This document shows, piece by piece, positions 11,416-21,814 of a stretch of DNA of 64,000 nt (the first letter of the stretch is position 1; each line of letters begins with the position of its first letter). The DNA lies in NCBI GenBank assembly GCA_947846985.1, contig CANTUZ010000025.1, forward strand, positions 4,958,100 through 5,022,099, written 5' to 3'. The position numbers and the translations under genes were made by a program. Source of the stretch: Fratercula arctica (Eukaryota; Chordata; Aves; Charadriiformes; Alcidae). The notes under the pieces are model-generated. The model did no database searches and had not been told where the DNA came from. It was given only the letters and a program-made list of their open reading frames with translations.

Positions 11416-12111
11416 CTATATGCAAAAAATTCCTTATCAAAGTCTCTGTTCTATCTGAATAGAACAGTCCTGACATCTTTAAAATGTTGAATGTTTTCAA
11501 TGTAAATATGTAATCAATAACAACATGTTTATTTTAAGTAAAAAATTTCTACTGCAAACATCTCTTGTGAAAAGTTATAGTTTTTGTCTGCTGTATGCTA
11601 ACAATAAAAGTTAGTCTTTTTTCCTTCTAAAGACATTATTATTTAAATGGTGTTTTCAGCAGCCTTCTCTTAATACTGGATGTTAAAAATCACAATAACA
11701 GAAACTTTCTGACAAAACTCTAGAAAATATCATCTGTTTTGTGACTTTAGCAAATTGAAGGAAGAGTTATTTGTAATCTAAATTATTCTGCACGTGTCTC
11801 AAGAGATAAGATTGAAACTATGGACAGAAGTTATTCCTAGGATGCAATAATATCTTGCCTCATATCCAGTGCCTAAATAAAATACAAGTCACAGATAGAG
11901 CTCTTCCTCTGTTGTTCTAGATAAGCATGAGTATGTGATATAATAATTAAGGAAGGACAATATTGCCTGCCTTGTTAACATAGTTAACACATGCTGTGTA
12001 AAATTAAGGTATAAACCATTATGGATTACATCATGTCTGCAAAGAAATGCTAACAAATTTTAATAGCATAATGCAATTTAGACTATTTCAAATTTATTAG
12101 CAATTTGCAGT
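11416..12111. other. Unassigned AT-rich stretch between two LTRs (arm A)
   Basis: I see no gene or terminus here. It may be the remaining 5' part of the minus LTR or host sequence between two ERVs. It is mirrored at 14504-15204. Confidence 0.4.
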
Positions 12112-13001
12112 TGTATTGGCTTTACGTGACAAGGTTTTGGTAGCAGGGGGGGAGGGGAGCTGCAAGAATGGCTTCTGTGAGAAGACACCAGAAGCAGTCC
12201 CCATGTCTGACAGAGCCAGTTTCAGACAACTCCAAGACAAACCCACCGCTGGACAAAGTTGAGACAATCAGTGATGGTGGTAGTGCCTCTGTGATAACAT
12301 ATTTAAGAAAGGGTAAAAAAACTGCTGTGCAGCAGCTATGAAAGAGGAGAAAATGTGAGTAAAACAACTATGCAGGCACCAAGGTCAGTGAAGAAGGAGG
12401 GGGAGGGGGGTGCTCCAGGTGCCGGAGCAGAGATTTCCCTGCAGCCTGTGGAGTAATACATGGTGATGTAGGTTGTCCCCCTGCAGCCCATGGAGGACCC
12501 TACACCAGAGCATGGGGGGTTGTAGTCAGTTCATAATTCTTCATCTCCACTGCTCCTTCCTCCTCATGCTCTTCCCCTGCTCCAGCATGGGGGCCCTCCC
12601 ACGGGATATAGTCCTTCATGAACTTCTCCAACATGGGTCCTTCACACAGGCTGCAGTTCTTCAAGAACTGTGCCGCCTGGGGGGGAGGAGTAGAAGAGTT
12701 AGGAGTGATGATGAGCCCGGGAAGGAGGGAGGGGTGGGGGGAAGGTGTTTTGTAGGTTTTTTTTATTTTTCACTATCCTACTCTGTTACAATTGATTGGC
12801 AATAAATTTAATTAATTTCACCAAGTTGAGTCTGTTTTGTCCATGATGGTAATTGGTAAGTAATCTCCCTGTCCTTACCTCAAACCCATGAGTTTTTCAT
12901 GATAGTTTCTCCCCCTGTCCTGTTGGTGGAGGAGGAGCGATAGAGCGATAGAGTAAAATGCCTGAAGCGGAGGTGGGGTGGGGGTGGTGTTGCACCACCA
13001 C
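12112..13001 (+). mobile_element. LTR, plus orientation, ERV family 2; palindrome boundary inside
   Basis: It reads from a TG near 12112 through aaggttttggtagcag, gtgataacatatttaagaaa and the gcagcccatggaggacc repeats to aataaatttaattaatttca, and ends accaccaca at 13001. I recall these phrases from common avian ERV LTRs. About 720 bp is matched by arm B almost without change. The last 158 bp (12844-13001) exist only here. Long frames across it (12473-12805 and the minus frame 12122-12367) are chance frames in LTR sequence. Confidence 0.75.
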
Positions 13002-13770
13002 AAAATATACGAGGATTATACTCAGCCACTTATATCAGTAGGACGCTGTGCACTCCCAGCAGTGGACAGCAAATGTCGGACACTGCGAGTGCTACGGCTT
13101 CGGGAGGAAGGGAAGGCCTCAGGGGTCCGGCACCAGGGCAAGGAGTTCTCTGGATCACCGCCATCAAGGGAGAGAGAGCACTACGCAGCAAACTTTCTAA
13201 TTTATATTGAATGTGACGTTCATGGTATGAAATAATCCTGTTGGTCAAGTGCCAGGTCTTGCTCCTCCTCATCCCTGCACCTGGCAAGGCTTGAAAACAC
13301 TGAGACCTCGAATCCCACATAGCCTAGCTGGCTATAAAGTAAATATTTCACAAATTCAGACACTAGAGTCTTCTAAAAGTGCAGTTGAGTAGGTTTCTTC
13401 ACGTTCTTTAAGATCCCATGATACTTCTCATAAAGAACAGAGATTGCTGCAAGTCCTGGCCATTTTGATTTCTCAGGGAAATGATTTTAACACGTAGTTT
13501 CTCAGAGTTTTCATAGAATGCCTGAAGTGTGTATCTATATTAGCATTTTACTGGACCACACAAAGAGCAAATAAACCATGCAACACATTCGGCAGAATTA
13601 TGGTTTTAAATAGTTCTTCCATCAGAATTCTGAAAACTAAAAAACAATAGACACTGAAGGACATTACATAACGTTACATACAAACCACAAAAAAAAGAGT
13701 GTGAAAACTATGCAGGCATTCCATGGTTCTGTGGTTCTATGCCATGCAGAACCTCTGTCTGAATTGTCCC
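12844..13770. repeat. Palindrome spacer
   Basis: This 927 bp has no inverted partner. It contains the last 158 bp of the LTR above and then 13002-13770, in which I recognise little. Positions 13557-13594 repeat, in the same orientation, the ERV leader stretch at about 10791-10825 (agcaaataaaccatgcaaca), so part of the spacer is ERV-derived. No gene is supported. Confidence 0.85.
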
Positions 13771-14503
13771 TGGACAAAACAGACTCAACTTGGTGAAATT
13801 AATTAAATTTATTGCCAATCAATTGTAACAGAGTAGGATAGTGAAAAATAAAAAAAAACCTACAAAACACCTTCCCCCCACCCCTCCCTCCTTCCCGGGC
13901 TCATCATCACTCCTAACTCTTCTACTCCTCCCCCCCAGGCGGCACAGTTCTTGAAGAACTGCAGCCTGTGTGAAGGACCCATGTTGGAGAAGTTCATGAA
14001 GGACTATATCCCGTGGGAGGGCCCCCATGCTGGAGCAGGGGAAGAGCATGAGGAGGAAGGAGCAGTGGAGATGAAGAATTATGAACTGACTACAACCCCC
14101 CATGCTCTGGTGTAGGGTCCTCCATGGGCTGCAGGGGGACAACCTACATCACCATGTATTACTCCACAGGCTGCAGGGAAATCTCTGCTCCGGCACCTGG
14201 AGCACCCCCCTCCCCCTCCTTCTTCACTGACCTTGGTGCCTGCATAGTTGTTTTACTCACATTTTCTCCTCTTTCATAGCTGCTGCACAGCAGTTTTTTT
14301 ACCCTTTCTTAAATATGTTATCACAGAGGCACTACCACCATCACTGATTGTCTCAACTTTGTCCAGCGGTGGGTTTGTCTTGGAGTTGTCTGAAACTGGC
14401 TCTGTCAGACATGGGGACTGCTTCTGGTGTCTTCTCACAGAAGCCATTCTTGCAGCTCCCCTCCCCCCCTGCTACCAAAACCTTGTCACGTAAAGCCAAT
14501 ACA
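13771..14503 (-). mobile_element. LTR, minus, ERV family 2, lacking its last 158 bp (arm B)
   Basis: It mirrors 12112-12843. Paired positions sum to 26615 with a single one-base difference in a T/A run near 13853. The 3' end of the LTR is missing at the palindrome junction. The frames at 13819-14142 (minus) and 14248-14493 (plus) repeat the chance frames of arm A. Confidence 0.75.
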
Positions 14504-15204
14504 ACTGCAAATTGCTAATAAATTTGAAATAGTCTAAATTGCATTATGCTATTAAAATTTGTTAGCATTTCTTTGCAGACATGATGTAATCCATAATGGT
14601 TTATACCTTAATTTTACACAGCATGTGTTAACTATGTTAACAAGGCAGGCAATATTGTCCTTCCTTAATTATTATATCACATACTCATGCTTATCTAGAA
14701 CAACAGAGGAAGAGCTCTATCTGTGACTTGTATTTTATTTAGGCACTGGATATGAGGCAAGATATTATTGCATCTAGGAATAACTTCTGTCCATAGTTTC
14801 AATCTTATCTCTTGAGACACGTGCAGAATAATTTAGATTACAAATAACTCTTCCTTCAATTTGCTAAAGTCACAAAACAGATGATATTTTCTAGAGTTTT
14901 GTCAGAAAGTTTCTGTTATTGTGATTTTTAACATCCAGTATTAAGAGAAGGCTGCTGAAAACACCATTTAAATAATAATGTCTTTAGAAGGAAAAAAAGA
15001 CTAACTTTTATTGTTAGCATACAGCAGACAAAAAACTATAACTTTTCACAAGAGATGTTTGCAGTAGAATTTTTTACTTAAAATAAACATGTTGTTATTG
15101 ATTACATATTTACATTGAAAACATTCAACATTTAAAGATGTCAGGACTGTTCTATTCAGATAGAACAGAGACTTTGATAAGGAATTTTTTGCATATAGAA
15201 ATGA
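14504..15204. other. Unassigned AT-rich stretch (arm B)
   Basis: Mirror of 11416-12111. No gene or LTR terminus is recognised. Confidence 0.4.
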
Positions 15205-15603
15205 AAACGTGATACAATAGTGGCAGTCAGCCCTGTCATTCTTCAGTGACTGGTGTCCGAGGAGGACTCTGTCTGTTCACCTGCCTTTAATCCCAATCCA
15301 TGCATTCCTGACTCCAGATCCGGAATCACAGTTTCCCATCCATTGCTGACTCCAGTCTGGGACTTTCCCAGTGCCTGCTGGTGACATGATTGTCATCCTG
15401 GGAGCTTGATACTGTTTCGTATATATTGTATCTATTTCATTGTTTTCTTTTTATTATTTTATTATTAATATTTTCATTAAAATAGTTTAGTTTCTTCTGA
15501 ACTCATAAATCTCTTTCTCTCCCTCCCTCCTCTCCTTGGAGAGAGAGGTGGGGGAGAGCATCTGTCATTCATCTCAGTGGCCAGTCTGGCCCAAATCACG
15601 ACA
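15205..15603 (+). mobile_element. 5' LTR (3' portion) of Lys-primed ERV (arm B)
   Basis: Same element as 11014-11415 in coding orientation: an AT-rich ttattattttattattaa block, a pyrimidine tract, and the end aaatcacgaca at 15603, 7 bp before the primer site. Confidence 0.65.
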
Positions 15604-15610
15604 GATTTAT

Positions 15611-15628
15611 TGGCGCCCAACATGGGGC
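15611..15628 (+). promoter_or_regulatory. Retroviral primer binding site, tRNA-Lys type (arm B)
   Basis: TGGCGCCCAACATGGGGC follows the LTR end after a 7 bp gap. It differs by one base from the remembered tRNA-Lys1,2 complement. Confidence 0.85.
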
Positions 15629-16160
15629 TCGAGCGGAGCTTAACCTGGGCTCTGATTGCCTGAATAGTTAGAATTCCAGATTACTCAGAAATCAAAACAG
15701 ACAGCTCACACCATGTTGTTCTTAAGTGAAATGTTATATCATGCCTTTAGAGAGCTTTGTTTGAAGTTAATTGATGCAACACTGCTTAACCTGCCAAATG
15801 TGTTGCATGGTTTATTTGCTCCTTTGTGTTTGTATGTGGTGGTTTAAACATGCTATTTTGGTGTGGTTCAGAATACAGATGTATAATATGGTTACTTGGA
15901 TAACAGTTCTACCTGTATATCTCAGGCATCACGTGATGAATTCTATTACTAATTACACTTTCAATTTTACCTGGGGAAAATTTACTTCACCCTTTAATGC
16001 TTATGCCAAAGTGACACCATCAGAGCTAGGGGATGGAAATCTTTTGGACTGTTTTGAACCTGAATGTTACTGTCTTAAAATCATGATTTTATTGTCGATT
16101 TTCCTGAATGTGTTGCAGGGGTGGTTTCTTATTAAGAATCGTTTCAGGAGTAGGTATAAT
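15629..16160 (+). CDS. ERV leader-region reading frame (arm B)
   Basis: This is the coding-sense copy of the frame at 10456-10857. The hydrophobic ILLSIFLNVLQGWFLI segment and the NYT and NFT sites are preserved. An extra C near 15821 shifts the N-terminal part relative to arm A. Downstream, extra bases around 16206-16212 shift the Pro/Gln repeat. The apparent 220-codon frame at 15771-16433 therefore mixes two true frames and should not be read as one protein. Confidence 0.45.
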
Positions 16161-16375
16161 ATGACATATGCTGCTGCCACTCAAACCCCACAAGCCCCTA
16201 CGCAGGCCCAATACCACCACAAGCCACTCCCCTGCCCATACCAGCACAAGTTACTCCACTGCCTGCACCGGCACAAGTTACTCCGCAGCCTGTACCAGCA
16301 CAGGCCACTCTGCAGCTTGCGGCAAAAGCTACTCCCCCGCCTGCACCGGCACAAGCTACTCTCACACACCATTCA
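16161..16375 (+). mobile_element. ERV Pro/Ala/Gln-rich coding repeat (arm B)
   Basis: Mirror of 10238-10447: imperfect repeats of cca-gca-caa-gtt-type codons encoding PAQVTP-like units. It fuses directly to CR1 RT at about 16376, where the CR1 minus frame ends in DKLSNHEW. Confidence 0.7.
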
Positions 16376-17765
16376 TGGTTGGACAACTTGTCCAGAAGGA
16401 TGCTGTGAGGGACAGTATCAAAAGCCTTACTAAAATCCAGGAAAACTACATCCACCGCCTTCCCTTCATCCACTAGGCAGGTGATCTAATCGTAGAAGGA
16501 TATAAAATTAATTAGACAGGACTTTCCCTGTTGTGAACCCATGTTGACCGTGCCTGATGATTACATTGTCCTTTAAATGCCTTTCAGTAGCACCCAGTAT
16601 GATCTTCTCCATAATTTTTCCAGGAACTGAGGTTAGACTAACAGGTCTGTAGTTACCTGGGTCTTTGGCCTTTCGTGTCTTCTCCCTGCACGTACGAACC
16701 ACAGCTCTGTAATCTTCCTGCAAAGCCTGACCTCACATCTAGAGATCATACAGCTTCTTTTTCCTCCTGAGCTCCATGAGGAGTTCCCTGTTCAGCCAAG
16801 CTAGTCTTCTGCCCCGCTTGCTTGACTTGTGACACAATGGGATTGCCTGCTCCTGTGCTTTTAAAAGGTGGTTCTTAAAAACTGACCAGCACTCATGGAC
16901 CCCTAAGCCCTCAAAAGCTGATTCCCAGGGGACACTGCTAAGTAGCTCCCAAGTAACTTAAAGTTTGCTCTCTTGAAATCCAGGATAGCAACTCTGCTGT
17001 CCTTTTATCTCATTACACTGAAAATTTTAAACTCAACCATTTCATGATCACTGCCACCAAGACAGCCACCTACCATCACATCTCCCACGAGTCCTTCTCT
17101 ATTTACAAACAACAAGTCTAGGAGGGCATCTTTCCTAGTAGGCTCTCTGAGCACTTGTGACAAGAAGTTATCATCTCCCACATACTTCAGGAATTTCACA
17201 GACTTGCTTGTCACAGCAGTATGGTATTCCCAGTTGATGCCTGGGAAGTTGGAATATCTCACAAGGACAAGGGCTACCGATCCAGAGATTGGCCTATATA
17301 TAACTCATCATTGCTAACATCCTGGCTGGGTGATCGGTAGTAGACACCCACTACAACATCTCCTATGTTTTCCATCCCCTAATCCTCACCCAGAGGCTCT
17401 CAACTACATCATCCCTAACTGTAAGGGCTGTAAAGTCAAACCTTCCCTTACATACAGTGCGACTCTTCCACCTCGCTGCCCTGCCTATCCCTCCTGAACA
17501 GCCTGTAGCCCTCCATCCCAGCACTCAGTCGTGGGACTCATTCCACCAAGTCTAATACCAATGATATCGTAGCTCTGGGAACTGAACAACACTTCCAGTT
17601 CATCCTTTTTGTTTCTCATACTGCATGCATTGGTGTACAAGCATTTCAGATGTGCTCATAAGCCCTCAGTGCTCTGTGGAGCAGAGTAAATGCTCCCATT
17701 AGCATTGCCACCCTCAGGTGATGCCATGCCAACCCTTGGCTTACTTTCAGCTCTCCTGATGGTAT
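16376..17765 (-). mobile_element. CR1 LINE 5' half of ORF2 (arm B)
   Basis: Mirror of 8851-10237. RT start ([19 protein letters not shown], 16198-16473 frame), [16 protein letters not shown] (16508-16723) and the C-terminal endonuclease part (17005-17262, with RKDALLDLLFVNREGLVGDV) are readable. The endonuclease piece keeps its frame here where arm A has an extra base. Confidence 0.9.
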
Positions 17766-18000
17766 CCCCTTGTATGCATGTGTGTGTGCGTGCATGCATA
17801 TATTTATTTATCTATTCTCACTAGTGGACCTCCATTATGTTCATCCAGAGAGGGGAGTGAGATGAGGCCATTGATGCGATCTGTGGTTGTGTGCATGTTG
17901 TGTGTGTCTGTCTGTGTTATCTGTGTGGTTGGCTGTGTATATATGTATATACGTGGTGTATATGTGTGCTCTGTGTGCATGTGCCTACTGGGAAATACAT
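17766..18000. repeat. TG-rich simple repeat (arm B)
   Basis: Mirror of the CA-rich block: gtgtgtgcgtgcatgcata and gtatatatgtatatacgtgg runs. The short reading frames inside are low-complexity artefacts. Confidence 0.85.
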
Positions 18001-18802
18001 CTTCAGCCTTTATACTGGTGGGACTCGGGTGCACAGAGCTGCAGCAACCTCACTTCTCTTGTGCTGTTGGATCAAGCACAATATATTTTTCCCCTAACAT
18101 GGAAGATCTGTAGGGCTTTAAACTTTACCAAAGACCAATTTGAGGTCTAGTCTTAAACACTAATCTATAAACACTTTGTCAGAATTGTATAAAAGTTTTG
18201 CCAGATCATCTTATAAACACTTGTAGATTGGTATAGGAAGCACTCAAAAAAAAAAAAGTTTCCCACTAAAATTTAGCAGTCTGTAATTATCAGGATTGCT
18301 TTAATTTCTTTCATTGAAGATGGAGGCTAACAGCCTCTAAAGGATCTAAGCAATTTAGCAGCCTGAGTTCTCTTGAATTTTTATGAGATTTAGACAATTT
18401 CAAAAACTTTACCATGACTAAATGGTAACTTACTTCTAAATCAAGAGTAGTCTCCCACCCAGTATGATCCAATAATATACTGCTCAAATACATAAATAGC
18501 AAATTGTTTTTCTAAAATATTTTATGATATTATCCTTAATTAGTTTGTACTTATATTAGCATTTTGTGCTGCAGAACATAAAGAGGCTAATTTGCTGTTG
18601 CCATACTTTTCACTTCCAAAAAAAGAGAAAACCAGTTCCAAATGCCATCATCACCCCATGTAGGGAACATAGGTTATTATTTGTAATTACATATAACTGA
18701 GAAGATACAAACTCCAATTTCAGGAGGAGGGTACTTAAGTATTTACAAAAGCTGAAGAACTTTATGAGATTGCTTATCAAACTGCTGATAAGCAACAAAT
18801 AG
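18001..18802. other. Unassigned stretch (arm B)
   Basis: Mirror of 7829-8634. Nothing recognised apart from an A run near 18250. Confidence 0.5.
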
Positions 18803-19243
18803 GGAAGATGATCAGAGGGGTGGAGCACCTATGCTATGAAGACAGGCTGAGAGAGTTGGGGTGGTTCAGCCTGGAGAAGAGAAGGCTCCGGGGAGACCTT
18901 ATAGCAGCCTTCCAGTATCTGAATTGTGCCTCCAAGAAAGCTAGAGAGGGACTTCTTACAAGGGGCATGTAGTGATAGGATGAGGGGTAATGGTTTTAAA
19001 CTGAAAGAGGGGAGATTTAGATTGGGTATCAGGAAGAAATTCTTTACTGTGAGGGTGGTGAGGCAGTGGAACAGGTTGCCCAGGGAAGTTGTGGATGCCC
19101 CATCCCTGGAAGTGTTCAAGACGAGGTTGGATGGGGCTTTGAGCAGCCTGGTCTAGTGGGAGGTGTCCCTGCCCATGGCAGGGGGGTTGGAACTAGATGA
19201 TCTTTAAGGTCCCTTCCAACCTAAACCATTCTATGATTCTATG
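18803..19243 (+). mobile_element. CR1 3' fragment, plus (arm B)
   Basis: C-terminal ORF2 region (RKKFFTVRVVRQWNRLPREV readable in 18926-19156) and the 3' UTR ending tctatgattctatga. Mirror of 7387-7828. Confidence 0.9.
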
Positions 19244-20765
19244 AAATATGTCATCAAGAATGTTAATCTGAAGCCAAATCATCTTTAAAATGCAAACAAA
19301 CATTGTTTTCAAGAAATTTCTTCCAATTCTTGCCAGTTTATATACACAGTCATTAGGTGGACAAACACTCTTGTCTGTGACATAACTTTCTGAAAAGCTT
19401 AGACGATACCACAGTCATCTTGATAATTTTTGATAGCGCACTGGGTCTGGCTGGGATGGAATTAACTTCCTTCATAGCAGCCCTTTGTCGCAGGTAAATT
19501 TTAAGAGAAGTCATCATTAGGGGTTTAACTAAAAGGGTTTTATTAATGATCAAATGATGATCAAATGGTAATTAATCGATGATTGAATGAAAATCATAGA
19601 ATCGTAGAATCAAAGAACGTGTTGGGTTGGAAGGGACCTTTAAAGGTCATCTAGTCCAACCCCCCTGCAGTAAGCAGGGACATCTTCAACTAGATCAGAT
19701 TGCTCAGAGCCTCATCAGGCCTGGCCTTGAATGTCTCCAGGGATGGGGCCTCCACCACCTCTCTGGGCAACCTGTTCCAATGTCTCACCACCTCATTGTA
19801 AAGAACTTCTTCCTAATGTCTAATCTAAACCTGTCCTGCTCTAGTTTAAAACCATTGCCCCTTGTCCTATCCCTACATGCCCTTGCAAACAGTCCCTCCC
19901 CAGCTTTCTTGTAGGCCCCCTTCAGGTAGGCCACTATAAGGTCTCCCCGGAGCCTTCTCTTCTCCAGGCTGAACAACCCCAACTCTCTCAGCCTGTCTTC
20001 ATAGGAGAGGTGCTCCATCCCTCTGATCATCTTCGTGGCCCTCCTCTGGACCCGATCCAACAGGTCCATGTCCTTCTTGTGTGAAAGAAAAAATCAAATG
20101 GTAATCAAATGGCAATTAAGCAATAATTGAATTCTAGTTAAACAGTGATTTAACAATGATCTGACAATGTTTTAAATGATGATTTAAAAGATAATTTAGA
20201 TAGTGGATAATTTAGATTGTGATTAGACAATGATTTAGATGATGATTTAGACAGCGGTCAAACACTCTACTACTTACTATACTTCTAATAATTAAGCTAA
20301 GTGGATATATATAAATTACGCTAGCATACAATATACTTTTAGGTCTAATGTTACCTCGAGGAGTAACATTGAGAGGCATCCCTGCTCAAGGGGGAGATCA
20401 ATGCCGTGCAGCCTGCTGCCATACAGCGAGAGCTCAATGGGCTTGAGGGGGCTACAAATATTTATAGCATTGACTGACTCATAGTCAAACACCCTCTTTG
20501 GTGTATGCACAGCTGTGCAGCTGTAGCAGTTATAGTTTTGTCTAGTCCCAGCTCAGGCTGGTACTGTTAGCTCCTGATAAGACATGCCTAGATTCCTTAG
20601 TCCCTGATATGGCCTAACACAGTGGCTCATGGTTTGCACAGCAAGGCTGATTTCAGTCAGGCCTACTTGTCAGTGGTGCTTGAACCAAAGTACTGTTCAC
20701 TCACTCAGAGCAGGTACCTCCCGTCACCACCCTATGGTGCTGTGCTTTGCATCTGTACTCATTTT
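19244..20765 (-). mobile_element. LTR-like element with AT-rich repeat block, split by CR1 (arm B)
   Basis: Mirror of 5860-7386. The degenerate atgatttaaatgat-type repeat flanks the CR1 at 19530-19590 and 20080-20260. The LTR phrase at 20375-20400 and the remembered LTR start at about 19435-19490 recur. Both edges remain uncertain. Confidence 0.45.
19590..20079 (-). mobile_element. CR1 3' fragment inserted in LTR-like block (arm B)
   Basis: The coding sense begins [20 protein letters not shown] (19785-20069) and runs to the reversed terminus at about 19590. Mirror of 6546-7040. Confidence 0.9.
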
Positions 20766-21092
20766 ATATTTGGAGCATGTATTCACAGAATCACAGTGAA
20801 AAATATATGAAGTTAACATTCATTATTCTACCCTGTATTGTATCAAGGCCATAAAATAACTTTTTTTTCTTTATTTTTGTACAATAATTTTAAAATCTAC
20901 AAACACCTAAGGAAGAAAAAATATTTCTAGATTATGAGTTAATACCATTCATACTTGGAGCAAAATTTTACAGGCCAAGTTACGAAATAAAAGAATATAA
21001 GGAACTGTCAAATAACTTAGCCATGACAGTCCAAAACTGTGTGTAAACCTGAACTTTCTAATACTCTGGTGTGGTGGTAAAATTAATATTTA
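20766..21092. other. Unassigned AT-rich stretch (arm B)
   Basis: Mirror of 5538-5859. Nothing recognised. Confidence 0.5.
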
Positions 21093-21362
21093 AGGACAAG
21101 AGGTCGAAATGGGCACAAAACTGGAACATAGGAAGTTCCACCTAAACATGAGGAGGAACTTCTTTTACTTTGAGGGTGGCAGAGCACTGGGAACAGGCTT
21201 GCCAGAGAGGTGGTGGAGTCTCCATCTCTGGAGACATTCAAAACCCGCCTGGATGCGTTCCTGTGCAACCTGCTCTGGGTGAACCTGCTCTGGCAGGGGG
21301 GGTTGACTTAGATGATACTCCAGAGGGCCCTTCCAACCCTACCATTCTGTGATTCTGTGATT
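21093..21362 (+). mobile_element. CR1 3' fragment, plus (arm B)
   Basis: It runs from ggacaagaggtcgaaatggg to ccattctgtgattctgtgat, the C-terminal ORF2 remnant and CR1 tail. Mirror of 5270-5537. Confidence 0.9.
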
Positions 21363-21369
21363 TGAGGAG

Positions 21370-21812
21370 TGTTGTCCCCAAAAGTGGGATTGTTTACCTG
21401 GGTGTGCAATGATGACAATGTGCACACAGAAAAGAGGCATTTATTTATCCCATATTTGCGCAATTATGGGTGCTAGGTGGTAATTCACAAAGCTTAGCAC
21501 AGCGGTTCACAAAATCTACGGTATACTTATACGATTCAAACACAGAAATACACGCCTTTAGTTATAATAATTGGTTAGTACCTTATCTTAACAATTCCTA
21601 TTGGTTAGTATTATCCCTTGCTTTCATTTAAAGCTACAGTGTCTTTTGATTGATGTGCGCATGCTGTAATGGGGGGGGGGGGGGTAAGTCTGCTCAGTCT
21701 CTAATTGAGTCGGTGATTGCTATCTCCCCCTACCGCCTTTACCTTTCCCCAGTTACCGCAGATCTTTGCTGACTGCTGCTTTAGCAATTATCCAGCTTTC
21801 GGTTGCCTCCTG
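21370..21812 (-). mobile_element. LTR, minus, ERV family 1 (arm B)
   Basis: Mirror of 4834-5262. The C run of arm A appears here as a G run at about 21669-21684, of different length, as expected for an unstable homopolymer. Confidence 0.6.
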
Positions 21813-21814
21813 GG

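Larger units (their letters stand above)
1..12843 (+). repeat. Palindrome arm A (inverted repeat, about 12.8 kb)
   Basis: This segment reappears in reverse complement at 13771-26665. The first bases match the complement of 26665 leftwards, and all elements in between recur in mirrored order. Paired coordinates sum to about 26614-26624 in the inner 4 kb and drift to 26666 at the outer end, so indels are few near the centre and more frequent outward. The inner end falls inside an LTR about 160 bp before its 3' end. The true outer end is not seen because the window starts inside the arm. Confidence 0.95.

Noticed and set aside
12473..12805. 110-codon open frame repeated in both arms
   Set aside because: It lies within LTR sequence with repeated gcagcccatggagg phrases. 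The copy in arm B exists only because the LTR is duplicated.
15771..16433. 220-codon frame that could be taken for a host gene
   Set aside because: Comparison with arm A shows added bases that merge two ERV frames. It follows a retroviral primer site.
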